A stretch of 60,937 nucleotides of DNA. Origin: an uncultured Paracoccaceae bacterium (GTDB taxonomy: Bacteria > Pseudomonadota > Alphaproteobacteria > Rhodobacterales > Rhodobacteraceae). Shown here one piece after another: positions 1 through 9,022 of the stretch. The stretch lies in NCBI GenBank assembly GCA_947492475.1, contig CANLNM010000013.1:1-60937 (forward strand). Direction: 5' to 3'. Each line of letters starts with the position of its first letter. The stretch's first letter is position 1. Below the pieces are notes generated by a model. The model was not told where the DNA came from, did not search any database, and was given only the letters and a program-made list of their open reading frames with translations. Made by a program: the position numbers and the translations under genes.

Positions 1-77
1 CGTCTATTTCCTGACCAAGCCGGAATGGTTCCGTCCCATCTATATCGGGTCCACCATTTGGCAAGAGGCCGGGTTTT
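1..77. repeat. Terminal direct overlap (left copy), circular join
   Basis: These 77 bases are identical to 60861-60937 at the other end. The permease frame continues without a break from the right end into the left end. This is the signature of a circular molecule written out with one assembler overlap; 77 is a common de Bruijn k-mer length. The unique circle would be 60,860 bp. Confidence 0.95.
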
Positions 78-454
78 CCTCCATCGTGTTTCTGGCCGCC
101 ATCGCCGGGGTCAATCCATCCCTCTACGAAAGTGCGGTCATCGACGGGGCGTCCCGTTGGCAGATGGTCTGGAAAATCACCCTGCCGTCGATCCTGCCCA
201 CGATCATCATCATGCTGATCATCCGCATCGGCAATCTGCTGGAGGTCGGGTTTGAAATGATCATCCTGCTGTATCAGCCCGCGACCTATCAAACGGCGGA
301 TGTGGTCAACACCTTTATCTATCGTCAGGGCCTGCAGGCCGGACAATACGATCTGGCAGGCGCAGCCGGTCTGTTCAACGCCGTGGTGGCCTTTGTGCTG
401 GTGATGACCGCCAACACAATTTCCCGCCGCGTTTCCAAAACTTCGCTTTGGTAA
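1..454 (+). CDS. ABC sugar permease, AlgM1/LplB type, 3' part (joins 60388-60937)
   Basis: This is the C-terminal part of the permease that starts at 60388; the codon frame here begins at base 2. It holds the conserved inner-membrane permease (EAA) loop, with the pattern ESAVIDGASRWQMVWKITLP, which docks on the ATPase, followed by the last membrane segments. Across the join the protein is about 308 residues, normal for the LplB family (COG4209). The next permease starts 10 bases after the stop. The neighbouring AlgQ-like binding protein and PL15 lyase suggest that the cargo is alginate oligosaccharides. The family call is firm; the substrate is inferred from context. Confidence 0.9.
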   Translation, partial: VYFLTKPEWFRPIYIGSTIWQEAGFSSIVFLAAIAGVNPSLYESAVIDGASRWQMVWKITLPSILPTIIIMLIIRIGNLLEVGFEMIILLYQPATYQTADVVNTFIYRQGLQAGQYDLAGAAGLFNAVVAFVLVMTANTISRRVSKTSLW

Positions 455-464
455 GGGGCTGATC

Positions 465-1346
465 ATGCAGAATATGAACCTCTATTCGCGCGGCGACAAA
501 TTGTTTGCCTATATCAACATGTTCCTGATCGGGCTGTTCACGCTGTCGACGTTGTACCCGTTCCTTTATATCGCGTCGATTTCGCTCAGTTCGGGGGGGC
601 AGGCGGCGGCGGGCAATGTGGTGCTGGGGCCTATCGAAACCACATTCGAAGCCTATAAATGGGTGCTCAGTTCGTCAGAATTCTGGATCAGCTACAAAAA
701 CACGTTCATCTATACGATCGGCGGCGTGATCATGAGCCTGATCATCATCATCCCCGGATCCTACGCCCTGTCGCGCCCCCAGCTAAAGGGCCGCCGGTTC
801 TGGAATCTGATGGTCGCGTTCACCATGTGGTTCCACGCTGGCATGATCCCGTTTTTCCTGAACATGCGCGATTTGGGCCTGCTGGACAGCTATTTTGGCA
901 TCATCATCGGCTTTGCGGTCAACGGGTTTAACATCATCCTTTTGCGCAACTTTTTCGAAGGCATCCCCGCCAGTTTCGAAGAGGCCGCCCGCATGGATGG
1001 CGCCAATGATTTCCAAGTGTTGTGGAAGGTCTATGTGCCCCTGTCCAAACCCGCCATCGCCACGGTGACGCTGTTTTGTATCGTGTCGCGCTGGAACGGA
1101 TTTTTCTGGGCGATGGTGCTGTTGAACGACCAAGACAAACTGCCATTGCAGGTCTATCTGCGCCGCGTGATCGTCGAATTGACAGCCGATGATCAGTTTT
1201 CAGCCACCGCCATGAACGCCGCCTATTCCGTCGAAACGGTCACGGCCGCGATCATCGTCTGTTCGATCATCCCGGTGCTGATCGTCTACCCGTTCATCCA
1301 GAAATACTTCAACCGCGGCATCCTTGTTGGCGGTGTCAAAGAATGA
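465..1346 (+). CDS. ABC sugar permease, AlgM2/LplC type
   Basis: A 293-residue inner-membrane permease of the CUT1 MalG/LplC class (COG0395). It has an N-terminal membrane segment after a short cytoplasmic tail, several further hydrophobic segments, and the EAA loop near residues 170-190 (FEEAARMDGANDFQVLWKVY). It pairs with the permease that ends at 454. The C-terminus overlaps the region just before the binding-protein start. In Sphingomonas A1 the paired permeases AlgM1 and AlgM2 carry alginate oligomers with AlgS and AlgQ; the same order of parts is seen here across the circular join. The substrate is inferred from context. Confidence 0.88.
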   Translation: MQNMNLYSRGDKLFAYINMFLIGLFTLSTLYPFLYIASISLSSGGQAAAGNVVLGPIETTFEAYKWVLSSSEFWISYKNTFIYTIGGVIMSLIIIIPGSYALSRPQLKGRRFWNLMVAFTMWFHAGMIPFFLNMRDLGLLDSYFGIIIGFAVNGFNIILLRNFFEGIPASFEEAARMDGANDFQVLWKVYVPLSKPAIATVTLFCIVSRWNGFFWAMVLLNDQDKLPLQVYLRRVIVELTADDQFSATAMNAAYSVETVTAAIIVCSIIPVLIVYPFIQKYFNRGILVGGVKE

Positions 1347-1375
1347 CCAAACGCATGAACCTTAGGGAGGATAAT

Positions 1376-2923
1376 ATGCGAAATTCGACGTTTTGGGCGG
1401 TGGCCCTTGCCACCACTGTTCTGACCACACCCGCCAGCGTGATGGCCGATGGGCATTTGCAAGTTGTGGACGAACCGCTTGAATTATCGATCCATTTGCA
1501 CGACCGCCGTTTTACCTATGTGGATGATTGGCCCGTCGAACAAGAAGCCGCGCGCATGACCGGCGTGTCCCTGCGCAACGCCACCGCAGGCAACACCACC
1601 GACAGCGAAGAAGCGTTCAACCTGATGTTGGCCTCAGGCGACATTCCCGACATCGTGGGCGGTGCCCGGTTCAAAGACAATGCCAACCGCTATGGCCCCG
1701 AAGGCGCGTTCATTCCGCTTCAGGATCTGATCGCTGAATATGCGCCAAACATTCAGGCGCAAATGGATGCGCGCCCTGAAATCTTTGCCTCGGCCCTCGC
1801 GGCGGATGGCAACATGTATTTTGTGCCCTATCTGACAGATGGCAAATATGGCCGCGCCTATTTCATCCGCGAAGACTGGCTGGAAACGCTGGGTCTGGAC
1901 CATCCCCAAAACGTCGAAGAGCTGCACGCGGTTCTGACTGCATTCCGCAATGGAGATCCAAACGGCAACGGCGAAATGGACGAAGTGCCCGCGTTTTTCC
2001 GCAATTGGGAAGAAATCCTGCGTCTGGTCACGTTCTGGGATGGTCGCAGCTCTGGGTCGGACACCTATCACGATTTCCACATTGCGGACGGCGAAGTGCG
2101 CCACGGCTATGTCGGTGACGGCTACCGCGACGGCATCAAACATATCGCGCAATGGTACGCAGAGGGTCTGATCGATCCAGAAGTGTTCACACGTGGATCA
2201 TCTGCGCGCGATTATCTGCTGTCCAACGATCTGGGCGGGTTCACCCATGACTGGTTTGCCTCTACCGCAGGCTACAACGATTCCGTTGCCGAAGCTGTGC
2301 CCGGCTTTTCATTCCAAGCCTTCCCACCGCCTGAATCCATCAGCGGCGTGCGCATGGAAGAACACCGTCGCATCCCGATCAAACCCGAAGGCTGGGCGAT
2401 CAGCTATACCAATGAAAACCCTGTCGAAACCATCAAATACATGGATTTCTGGTGGTCCGAAGAAGGCCGCCGTTTGGCCAATTTCGGCATCGAAGGGGAA
2501 CAATACACGCTGGTTGACGGCGCCCCCGTCTTTACCGAAGAATTCCTCGCCCAAGATGGCGCTGTGAACGCCAAGCTGAACAATATCGGCGCGCAGGTGC
2601 GGCGTGGGTTCTGGCAGGATTACAATTATGAAATCCAGTGGAGCAACGAACACGCGCTGCGCGGCATCGCCCTATATGACCAAGGCGATTACCTGATTGA
2701 TCAGTTCCTGGGCGTGGCCTTCAACGAAGCCGAACAAGACGTCTATGACGATCACTGGATCAGCATCCGCACCTATATGCTGGAACGTCAGCAAGCGTGG
2801 ATTTTGGGCACCGGTAACGTCGAGGACGAATGGGACGATTATCTGGCGCAGCTGGATCGCCTCGGCATGACCGAAGTGCTGGCCGCGATGCAATCCGCCT
2901 ATGACCGTCAATACGGCGAATAG
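1376..2923 (+). CDS. Periplasmic oligoalginate-binding protein, AlgQ-like
   Basis: A 515-residue solute-binding protein. The start at 1376 is chosen over an in-frame ATG at 1343 because AGGGAGG lies just upstream and a clean signal peptide follows (MRNSTFWAVALATTVLTTPASVMA). Around residue 194 there is an EF-hand-like loop, DPNGNGEMDE. AlgQ1 and AlgQ2 of Sphingomonas A1 have a calcium site of this form and a similar mature length (about 516 residues from memory). The next gene is a PL15 lyase and the two preceding genes are its permeases. It should capture alginate oligomers in the periplasm and hand them to the permeases. Confidence 0.87.
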   Translation: MRNSTFWAVALATTVLTTPASVMADGHLQVVDEPLELSIHLHDRRFTYVDDWPVEQEAARMTGVSLRNATAGNTTDSEEAFNLMLASGDIPDIVGGARFKDNANRYGPEGAFIPLQDLIAEYAPNIQAQMDARPEIFASALAADGNMYFVPYLTDGKYGRAYFIREDWLETLGLDHPQNVEELHAVLTAFRNGDPNGNGEMDEVPAFFRNWEEILRLVTFWDGRSSGSDTYHDFHIADGEVRHGYVGDGYRDGIKHIAQWYAEGLIDPEVFTRGSSARDYLLSNDLGGFTHDWFASTAGYNDSVAEAVPGFSFQAFPPPESISGVRMEEHRRIPIKPEGWAISYTNENPVETIKYMDFWWSEEGRRLANFGIEGEQYTLVDGAPVFTEEFLAQDGAVNAKLNNIGAQVRRGFWQDYNYEIQWSNEHALRGIALYDQGDYLIDQFLGVAFNEAEQDVYDDHWISIRTYMLERQQAWILGTGNVEDEWDDYLAQLDRLGMTEVLAAMQSAYDRQYGE

Positions 2924-2997
2924 GCGACTGCCGGGCTGCCCTGCTCTCCAGTTTGCGGGGTGGCCCACCTTTTTCTTTATTCAAGGACCACAATTCG

Positions 2998-5328
2998 ATG
3001 GCGACGACGACTTCTACATTGGCCTATCTGGACGAACCTCGTGCCGGGCGGCTGAACATCCAATACGCACCAGATGGCGGTTCTGTGGTGGAAAACCCGC
3101 CCCGTTTCATGTGGTTGCCCGTGGTCGAAGACGAAGCCAGCTATGTTTTGCGGGTCTCACCCGATCCAAAATATCCTGCGGCGAACACGCAGGTGTTTTC
3201 TGACATTCCGCTGAATTTCCACACGCCCAATGCGACGTTTGAACCGGGTCAATATCACTGGTCCTATGCGGTTTGGGATGCGCAATCCGGCGCGCCAAAA
3301 ACCGACTGGTCCACATCGCGCAGCTTTGACGTGGCCGCCGATCTGCCCGTGATCCCCCTGCCCGACCGCCAAGCCCGCTATCGGGATGCGGACGACGCAC
3401 ATCCCCGTCTTTGGCTGGGGCCTAAGGGGTTGAAAAAATTCAAATCTGCCGTGGCCAAAGACGCCGATCATTGCACATGGTCCACGTTTTACGAAAAATC
3501 CGTGCTGCCATGGATGGGCCGCCCCGTGATGGGCGAACCTGCGGGCTATCCCGATCATAAACGGGTCGCGTCGATCTGGCGTCAAACCTACATCGATTGT
3601 CAGGAACTGATCTATGCGATCCGTCATCTGGCGATCGGCGGACATGTCACCGACAATCCCGACATGGTGGCCCGCGCCAAGGAATGGCTGCTCGAAGTGG
3701 CCAGCTGGGACCCCGCCGGCACCACGTCACGCGGTTACACCGACGAATGGGCGTTTCGCGTCACCGATGCGCTGGCTTGGGGCTATGATTGGCTGTATCA
3801 TGATCTGACACAGGACGAACGCGACATGGTGCGCGCATCCTTGCTGATCCGCACCCGAGAGATTGCCGATCACATCATCAAACACGCCAATATCCACCTG
3901 TTCCCCTATGACAGCCACGCTGTGCGGGCGGTTTATGCGGTGCTGATCCCCGCCAGCATCGCCCTGCTGAACGAAGAACCAGAAGCCCGCGACTGGTTGG
4001 ATTATTCCATCGAATTTCTGTTCACCGTCTATTCGCCTTGGGGTGACACGGATGGGGGCTGGGCCGAGGGGCCGCATTACTGGATGACCGGCATGGCCTA
4101 CCTGACCGAAGCCGCCAACCTGCTGAAACTCTATACCGGGCTGAACCTGTATGACCGGCCCTTTTTCCAGAAAACCGGCGACATGCCGCTTTATACCAAA
4201 GCGCCCGATACACGCCGCGCCACCTTTGGCGATGACAGCACCATGGGCGATCTGCCCTGCCTGAAAATCGGCTATAACCTGCGCCAATTTGCAGGTGTGA
4301 CCGGCAATGGCGCCTATCAATGGTATTACGACGAAATCAAACGCAACGATCCCGGCACCGAAATGGCGTTTTACAATTACGGCTGGTGGGACCTGAATTT
4401 TGACGAAATGCTGTATCGCACCGATTGGCCGGCGATCGACGCGGTTGCCCCATCTGACATCGACAAATTGCGGTTTTTCAAAGGGATCGGATGGGCTGCG
4501 ATCCAGCACCGTCTGGATGATCCCGACCAGCATATTCAATTCGTGATGAAGGCGTCCCCCTTTGGGGCGATCAGCCACAGCCACGGTGATCAAAACGCGT
4601 TTTGCCTGTCCGCCTATGGCGAAGATCTGGCCGTGCAATCGGGCTATTACGTGTCGTTCAACAGTTCGATGCATCAGGATTGGCGCAAACAGACCAAGTC
4701 GAAAAACGCGATCCTGATCAACGGTCAGGGCCAATATGCGGGCCGCGACAAAGCCATGCAAATGCAGTCGGTCGGCACGATCAAAGCCGCCCAGCAACAC
4801 GACGATCACATCTATATCAAAGGCGACGCCACCCCGGCCTACCAACTGGTATCCCCAGAAGTCACGTCGGTGGAACGCGAAGTCTATTTTGTGCGCGACA
4901 GCTATTTCATCATCGTGGACAGCATCGATGCCAGCCAAGACATCGACATCGAATGGCGGCTGCACGCCAATCACGGCTTTGAGCTGGGCGAAAATTCGTT
5001 CCGCATGACCGGCGAAAAGGCCGGGTTTTATGGTCAGGTCATCTGGTCGGAATCCGGTACGCCCCAGATCAGCCAAACCAAGGGCTATCCCGGTGTCGAT
5101 ATGGCCGAAATCAAAGACCAGCCCATCGGGTCCTTCCTCAGCGTGACCTATCCAAAATCGCGCCGCCACCGCATCGCAACCCTGCTGGTCCCCTATCCCA
5201 AAGACGCCCCAAAACGGATTTTCCATTTCATGGATGATCAGGGCTACGACTGTGATCTGTATTTCACCGATGCCGATGAAAACGCGTTCAAAGTGGTCAT
5301 GAAGAAACTGGCCAGCACCGCAATTTAA
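2998..5328 (+). CDS. Exo-type oligoalginate lyase, PL15 family (Atu3025-like)
   Basis: A 776-residue protein with no signal peptide, so it should act in the cytoplasm on imported oligomers and release unsaturated uronate, which opens to DEH. The start at 2998 follows AAGGA. The order is an N-terminal beta domain, a central alpha/alpha barrel and a C-terminal heparinase II/III-like beta-sheet domain. It closely resembles my memory of the Agrobacterium exolyase Atu3025, including total length. The catalytic residues reported there (His311, Tyr365, His531) match His307 (YDSHAVR), Tyr361 (GPHYWMTG) and His527 (SHSHGDQN) here at a constant offset of four. It sits between the importer and the SDR. 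The main alternative is another heparinase II/III-type lyase, but the residue match favours PL15. Confidence 0.92.
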   Translation: MATTTSTLAYLDEPRAGRLNIQYAPDGGSVVENPPRFMWLPVVEDEASYVLRVSPDPKYPAANTQVFSDIPLNFHTPNATFEPGQYHWSYAVWDAQSGAPKTDWSTSRSFDVAADLPVIPLPDRQARYRDADDAHPRLWLGPKGLKKFKSAVAKDADHCTWSTFYEKSVLPWMGRPVMGEPAGYPDHKRVASIWRQTYIDCQELIYAIRHLAIGGHVTDNPDMVARAKEWLLEVASWDPAGTTSRGYTDEWAFRVTDALAWGYDWLYHDLTQDERDMVRASLLIRTREIADHIIKHANIHLFPYDSHAVRAVYAVLIPASIALLNEEPEARDWLDYSIEFLFTVYSPWGDTDGGWAEGPHYWMTGMAYLTEAANLLKLYTGLNLYDRPFFQKTGDMPLYTKAPDTRRATFGDDSTMGDLPCLKIGYNLRQFAGVTGNGAYQWYYDEIKRNDPGTEMAFYNYGWWDLNFDEMLYRTDWPAIDAVAPSDIDKLRFFKGIGWAAIQHRLDDPDQHIQFVMKASPFGAISHSHGDQNAFCLSAYGEDLAVQSGYYVSFNSSMHQDWRKQTKSKNAILINGQGQYAGRDKAMQMQSVGTIKAAQQHDDHIYIKGDATPAYQLVSPEVTSVEREVYFVRDSYFIIVDSIDASQDIDIEWRLHANHGFELGENSFRMTGEKAGFYGQVIWSESGTPQISQTKGYPGVDMAEIKDQPIGSFLSVTYPKSRRHRIATLLVPYPKDAPKRIFHFMDDQGYDCDLYFTDADENAFKVVMKKLASTAI

Positions 5329-5385
5329 CCTGAATAACCGCCCGATTTTCTGACCGGGCGAACCCAATTCAAACTGGAGAAGACA

Positions 5386-6132
5386 ATGAAACTTAAAGGT
5401 AAAACAGCGATTGTGACCGGTGGCGGTCGTGATATTGGTCGCGCATGTGTGATGGAACTGGCCGCACAGGGAGCCAATGTTGCCATCAATTATCACGCCA
5501 GCTCCGAAGGTGCTGAATCTGCGGTGGCAGACATCAAAGCGGCGGGCGGCAACGCCTTTGCGATGCAGGGTGATCTAACCAAAGAGGCCGACATCAAAGC
5601 GCTGGTTGCCAAAACCGTCGCTGACTTTGGCCAGATCGACACGCTGATCCACGTCACCGGCGGCATTCTGGCGCGCGTGAAAATGGAAGACATGACATTG
5701 GATCACTGGAACGCGGTGATGGATGTGAACCTGACCTCATTTGTGCTGGCCGTGCGCGAATGCCTGCCCCATATGACCGACGGATCGTCGATTGTGTCCA
5801 TGGCGTCTCAGGCGGGCCGTGACGGGGGGGGCCCCGGTGCCACGGCCTATGGCGCCTCCAAGGGCGCGATGATCACATTGACCCGCGGCCTGGCCAAAGA
5901 GCTGGGCCCAAAAATCCGTGTCAATTCCCTGTGCCCCGGCATGATCGACACGGATTTCCACAACATCTTTACCAAAGACGAAGTGCGCACCCATGTGGCC
6001 AACATCACCCCGCTGAAACGCGAAGGCACATCCCAAGAAGTGGCCAAAGCCGCGGTGTTCCTTGCCTCTGACGAAGCGTCCTTTGTCACCGGTGCCAATG
6101 TCGACATCAATGGCGGCATGTTGTTCTCATAA
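5386..6132 (+). CDS. Short-chain dehydrogenase, probable DEH reductase
   Basis: A 248-residue classical SDR. It has the nucleotide-binding TGGGRDIG near residue 11, the catalytic Tyr and Lys in YGASK, and the PGMIDTDF segment after the active site. AACTGGAGAAG lies upstream of the ATG. It follows the PL15 lyase directly. In Sphingomonas A1 and Agrobacterium an SDR reduces DEH (4-deoxy-L-erythro-5-hexoseulose uronate) to KDG, which is the reaction needed here. The SDR family is certain. The substrate is inferred from gene order, because SDRs of this size cannot be assigned from motifs alone. A hairpin at 5339-5360 lies between it and the lyase gene. Confidence 0.78.
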   Translation: MKLKGKTAIVTGGGRDIGRACVMELAAQGANVAINYHASSEGAESAVADIKAAGGNAFAMQGDLTKEADIKALVAKTVADFGQIDTLIHVTGGILARVKMEDMTLDHWNAVMDVNLTSFVLAVRECLPHMTDGSSIVSMASQAGRDGGGPGATAYGASKGAMITLTRGLAKELGPKIRVNSLCPGMIDTDFHNIFTKDEVRTHVANITPLKREGTSQEVAKAAVFLASDEASFVTGANVDINGGMLFS

Positions 6133-6264
6133 ATGCCGAAATATGGCGACCGGCACAGGATCCGCCGGTCGCCCCCAGCCACATCGCGCGGCCCGTCTGT
6201 CGGGACGCGCTTTGTTGGTTTGACATACCGGCCTCACACTTCCCTTTTGACGAAAGTAGCCACC

Positions 6265-7812
6265 ATGACACATTCAGATTTGCTGGACCCCAAAGTCGCG
6301 ACCATCCCCCTCATGGGCAAACACCTGATCGCAGGCCAATGGGTCGGCGCAGAGGCAACTTTTGCCAACGAACCTGCCTTTGGGGACGTGGATCATTTTG
6401 CCACCGGAACCCCCGATTTGGTCGACCGCGCCGCGCAGGCCGCCGAACAGGCATTTTGGTCCTATTCCGCCCTGCCCCGCGCCAAACGCGCGGCATTTTT
6501 GCGCGCCATTGCCCATGAAATCGACCGGCGTGGCGCGGCCATCACCGCCCAAGGCACCAAAGAAACTGGCCTGCCAGAGGCCCGCCTGAACGGCGAACGC
6601 GGCCGCACCACCGGACAGCTGAACCTGTTCGCGGATCACATCGAATCTGGCGATTATCTGGACCGTCGTTTTGACGCTGCCCTGCCCGATCGCGCGCCCC
6701 TGCCCCGGCCCGACATTCGCCTGATGCAACGCCCCATCGGTCCGGTCGCCGTGTTTGGCGCGTCCAACTTTCCGCTGGCCTTTTCCACCGCTGGGGGCGA
6801 CACCGCCGCCGCATTGGCCGCCGGTTGCCCTGTGGTGGTCAAAGGCCATTCCGCCCATCCCGGCGTGTCCGATCTGATTGCCCAAGCCATTGATGCCGCT
6901 ATTAAATCCTGTGACATCCACCCCGGCGTGTTCAGCCAAATCCAAGGCGGCAATCGCGCCGTGGGTCAGGCCGTTGTGCAACATCCATTGATCAAGGCCG
7001 TGGGCTTTACCGGATCACTGGGCGGAGGTCGTGCGCTGTTTGACCTCTGTGCATCGCGCCCCGAACCGATCCCGTTTTTCGGCGAATTGGGCAGCGTCAA
7101 TCCGATGTTTATGCTGCCCGGCGCGCTGGCGAACAAAGGCGCGGATCTGGCCACGGGCTGGGCTGCGTCATTGACCATGGGCGTGGGGCAATTTTGCACC
7201 AATCCCGGCATCGCCATCCTGTTTGCCGGCGACGCGGCAGACGCCTTTGTCGCCGCCACCGCACAGGCGTTGGAACAGGTCGGCGCCCAGACCATGCTGA
7301 CATCCGGCATTGCGCAGGCGTTTCATCGCGGGCGTGACCAATTCACCGGCGCGGACCATGTCGAACAGGTCATGACATCGACCTGTGACGCACGCAGCGC
7401 CACGCCGTATCTGTTCAAAACCACCGCCCAGACATGGCTGGCCAACCCCACCCTACAAGAAGAGGTGTTCGGCCCGTTGGGCATGGTCATCACCGTCACC
7501 TCAGAGGCGGAAATGTTGGACGTCGCCCATGCGATGGTCGGGCAATTGACCTGCACGCTGCATCTGGGCGAAGACGACACCGCCACCGCGCGCGCCTTGC
7601 TGCCGATTCTGGAACGCAAAGCGGGGCGTGTTTTGGCCAACGGGTTTCCCACCGGGGTGGAGGTCTGTGACGCGATGGTGCATGGCGGCCCCTACCCGGC
7701 CTCGACCAACTTTGGCGCGACCTCTGTTGGCACCTTGTCGATCCGCCGGTTCCTGCGCCCCGTCAGCTATCAGAATTTGCCCGCCGGCCTTCTGCCGGAT
7801 GATCTGGATTAA
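6265..7812 (+). CDS. NAD(P)-dependent aldehyde dehydrogenase, 2,5-dioxovalerate dehydrogenase-like
   Basis: About 515 residues from the ATG at 6265; the in-frame extension back to 6133 has no family-like sequence, and a start at 6313 is also possible. The N-terminal MGKHLIAGQWVG, the cofactor region GPVAVFGASNFPLAFS, the glutamate segment FFGELGSVNP and the catalytic-cysteine segment GVGQFCTNPG are typical of alpha-ketoglutaric semialdehyde (2,5-dioxovalerate) dehydrogenases. That enzyme normally ends the oxidative uronate or pentose routes. The dehydratase that would supply its substrate (KdgD type) is not in this plasmid, so it may act on DEH or another deoxy-keto aldehyde, or serve a chromosomal route. 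The spacing after the SDR suggests one transcript. Confidence 0.8.
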   Translation: MTHSDLLDPKVATIPLMGKHLIAGQWVGAEATFANEPAFGDVDHFATGTPDLVDRAAQAAEQAFWSYSALPRAKRAAFLRAIAHEIDRRGAAITAQGTKETGLPEARLNGERGRTTGQLNLFADHIESGDYLDRRFDAALPDRAPLPRPDIRLMQRPIGPVAVFGASNFPLAFSTAGGDTAAALAAGCPVVVKGHSAHPGVSDLIAQAIDAAIKSCDIHPGVFSQIQGGNRAVGQAVVQHPLIKAVGFTGSLGGGRALFDLCASRPEPIPFFGELGSVNPMFMLPGALANKGADLATGWAASLTMGVGQFCTNPGIAILFAGDAADAFVAATAQALEQVGAQTMLTSGIAQAFHRGRDQFTGADHVEQVMTSTCDARSATPYLFKTTAQTWLANPTLQEEVFGPLGMVITVTSEAEMLDVAHAMVGQLTCTLHLGEDDTATARALLPILERKAGRVLANGFPTGVEVCDAMVHGGPYPASTNFGATSVGTLSIRRFLRPVSYQNLPAGLLPDDLD

Positions 7813-8080
7813 TCCCTAAACCCCATGCCTGTTTTGGGCGTGGGGTCCGCCTTTGGCCCTACCAAATTGGGGGTTTTGTCAATCAGCTTGCCTGTGGCGA
7901 TTGTTTCGTCATACAAAAAACCCAATTCCACCCGCACAAAGAACACCACATGACCGGCAGAGCAGCAGATCAAATCATGGCATCTACGGTGCTGCACTTG
8001 CGCCCGGGGACCCTGACCAACAGACGCCCCCAGCCCGCTGAATTTGGGATCCGTCGCGCCAAACTCTTGGAGATTTTTAA
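7813..8080 (+). other. Spacer between aldehyde dehydrogenase and kdgK
   Basis: It holds a hairpin at 7821-7845 (arms CCCCATGCC and GGCGTGGGG, one G-U pair, 7-base loop) with no T run after it. A 44-codon frame at 7950-8084 begins ATGACCGGC and ends in an ATGA overlap with the kdgK start. That frame has no recognised domain and may be chance or a translational-coupling leader. Confidence 0.35.
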
Positions 8081-8998
8081 ATGACCGCCAAACGGCCCAT
8101 CCGCCGCATCGCCTGCATTGGCGAAGTCATGATCGAGCTGATCGCAAAACCCGACGGCTCCGCCCGCGTCGGCGTGGCCGGAGACACCTTTAACACCGCC
8201 GTTTACCTTGCGCGTGCGTTGCGCGGCAGCGACGTGTCGGTGGCGTATGTGACGGCGTTGGGCACGGACCCCTATTCGGATCGCATTCTGGACGAAATCA
8301 ACCGGCACGGAATTGATGCATCGCTGGTTGAGCAACGCGATGGGCAAATGCCCGGCCTGTATGCCATCGACACGGATGAAAACGGCGAACGCAGTTTCAG
8401 CTATTGGCGGTCCGCCGCGGCGGCGCGTCAGCTGTTTTCACCCGGTGGCACAGTGTCGTTTCGCGATCTGGACGGCTTTGATATGGTGCTGTTTACCGGG
8501 ATTTCCATCGCCATTTTGCCCGCGGATATCCGGGATGCGGTGATCCGCTGGGCCCAGAATTTCAGCGCAGCAGGCGGCACCATTGTCTATGACAGCAATT
8601 ATCGCCCGCGCCTGTGGGAAAATGCGCAAACCGCCCGGGACGTCAACGCGCAGATGTGGCGTCTGGCGGATATTGCGCTGCCTTCTGTCGATGACGAACA
8701 GGCCTTGTTTTCCGATGCAAATGCAGATGCCGTTGCGGCCCGATTGAAAGGTTGGAATGTCACCCGTGGCGCGATGAAACGCGGCCCCGAAGGACCGCTT
8801 GATCTGGCAGGCGAGCATGTTTTTGAACCCTCAAACGTCAAAATTAACGTTGTGGACACCACCGCCGCCGGGGACAGTTTCAACGCCGGATATCTGGCGG
8901 CAATTGCTTTGGGTCAAAGTTCTGGCCAAGCCATGCAAGCCGGTCATGATCTGGCCGGGCGCGTCATCGCAGCCCCGGGCGCCATCATCCCTGAATAA
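8081..8998 (+). CDS. kdgK: 2-keto-3-deoxygluconate kinase
   Basis: A 305-residue PfkB/ribokinase-family sugar kinase. The N-terminus has the family substrate segment CIGEVMIEL and a GVAGDTFNTAVYLAR sugar-binding region. The C-terminus has the second PfkB signature DTTAAGDSFNAGYLA with its catalytic Asp. TTGGAG lies before the ATG. It phosphorylates KDG to KDPG, the step after DEH reduction and after mannonate dehydration. It closes the alginate gene block and is convergent with the next gene. No KDPG aldolase (Eda) was seen, so that step is presumably chromosomal. A kinase for another 2-keto-3-deoxy sugar acid is possible but less likely in this context. Confidence 0.9.
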   Translation: MTAKRPIRRIACIGEVMIELIAKPDGSARVGVAGDTFNTAVYLARALRGSDVSVAYVTALGTDPYSDRILDEINRHGIDASLVEQRDGQMPGLYAIDTDENGERSFSYWRSAAAARQLFSPGGTVSFRDLDGFDMVLFTGISIAILPADIRDAVIRWAQNFSAAGGTIVYDSNYRPRLWENAQTARDVNAQMWRLADIALPSVDDEQALFSDANADAVAARLKGWNVTRGAMKRGPEGPLDLAGEHVFEPSNVKINVVDTTAAGDSFNAGYLAAIALGQSSGQAMQAGHDLAGRVIAAPGAIIPE

Positions 8999-9022
8999 TG
9001 CCCCAGCCCGCCCGATTGCGAC

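Noticed and set aside
1-77. The end repeats as transposon or phage termini
   Set aside because: They are an exact direct overlap with a gene reading straight through, not inverted repeats, and no transposase is nearby.
2998-5328. Heparinase or ulvan lyase identity for the PL15 gene
   Set aside because: The catalytic His, Tyr and His positions and total length match Atu3025-type oligoalginate lyase, and the neighbours form an alginate importer.
3727-5496. A 589-codon open frame on the minus strand opposite the PL15 gene
   Set aside because: It is the antisense shadow of a clearly recognised lyase, has no domain, and runs past the lyase stop into the SDR start. Long antisense frames are common at this GC content.
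6274-6984. A 236-codon minus-strand frame opposite the aldehyde dehydrogenase gene
   Set aside because: Gly/His-rich antisense shadow with low-complexity composition; no ribosome site or domain.
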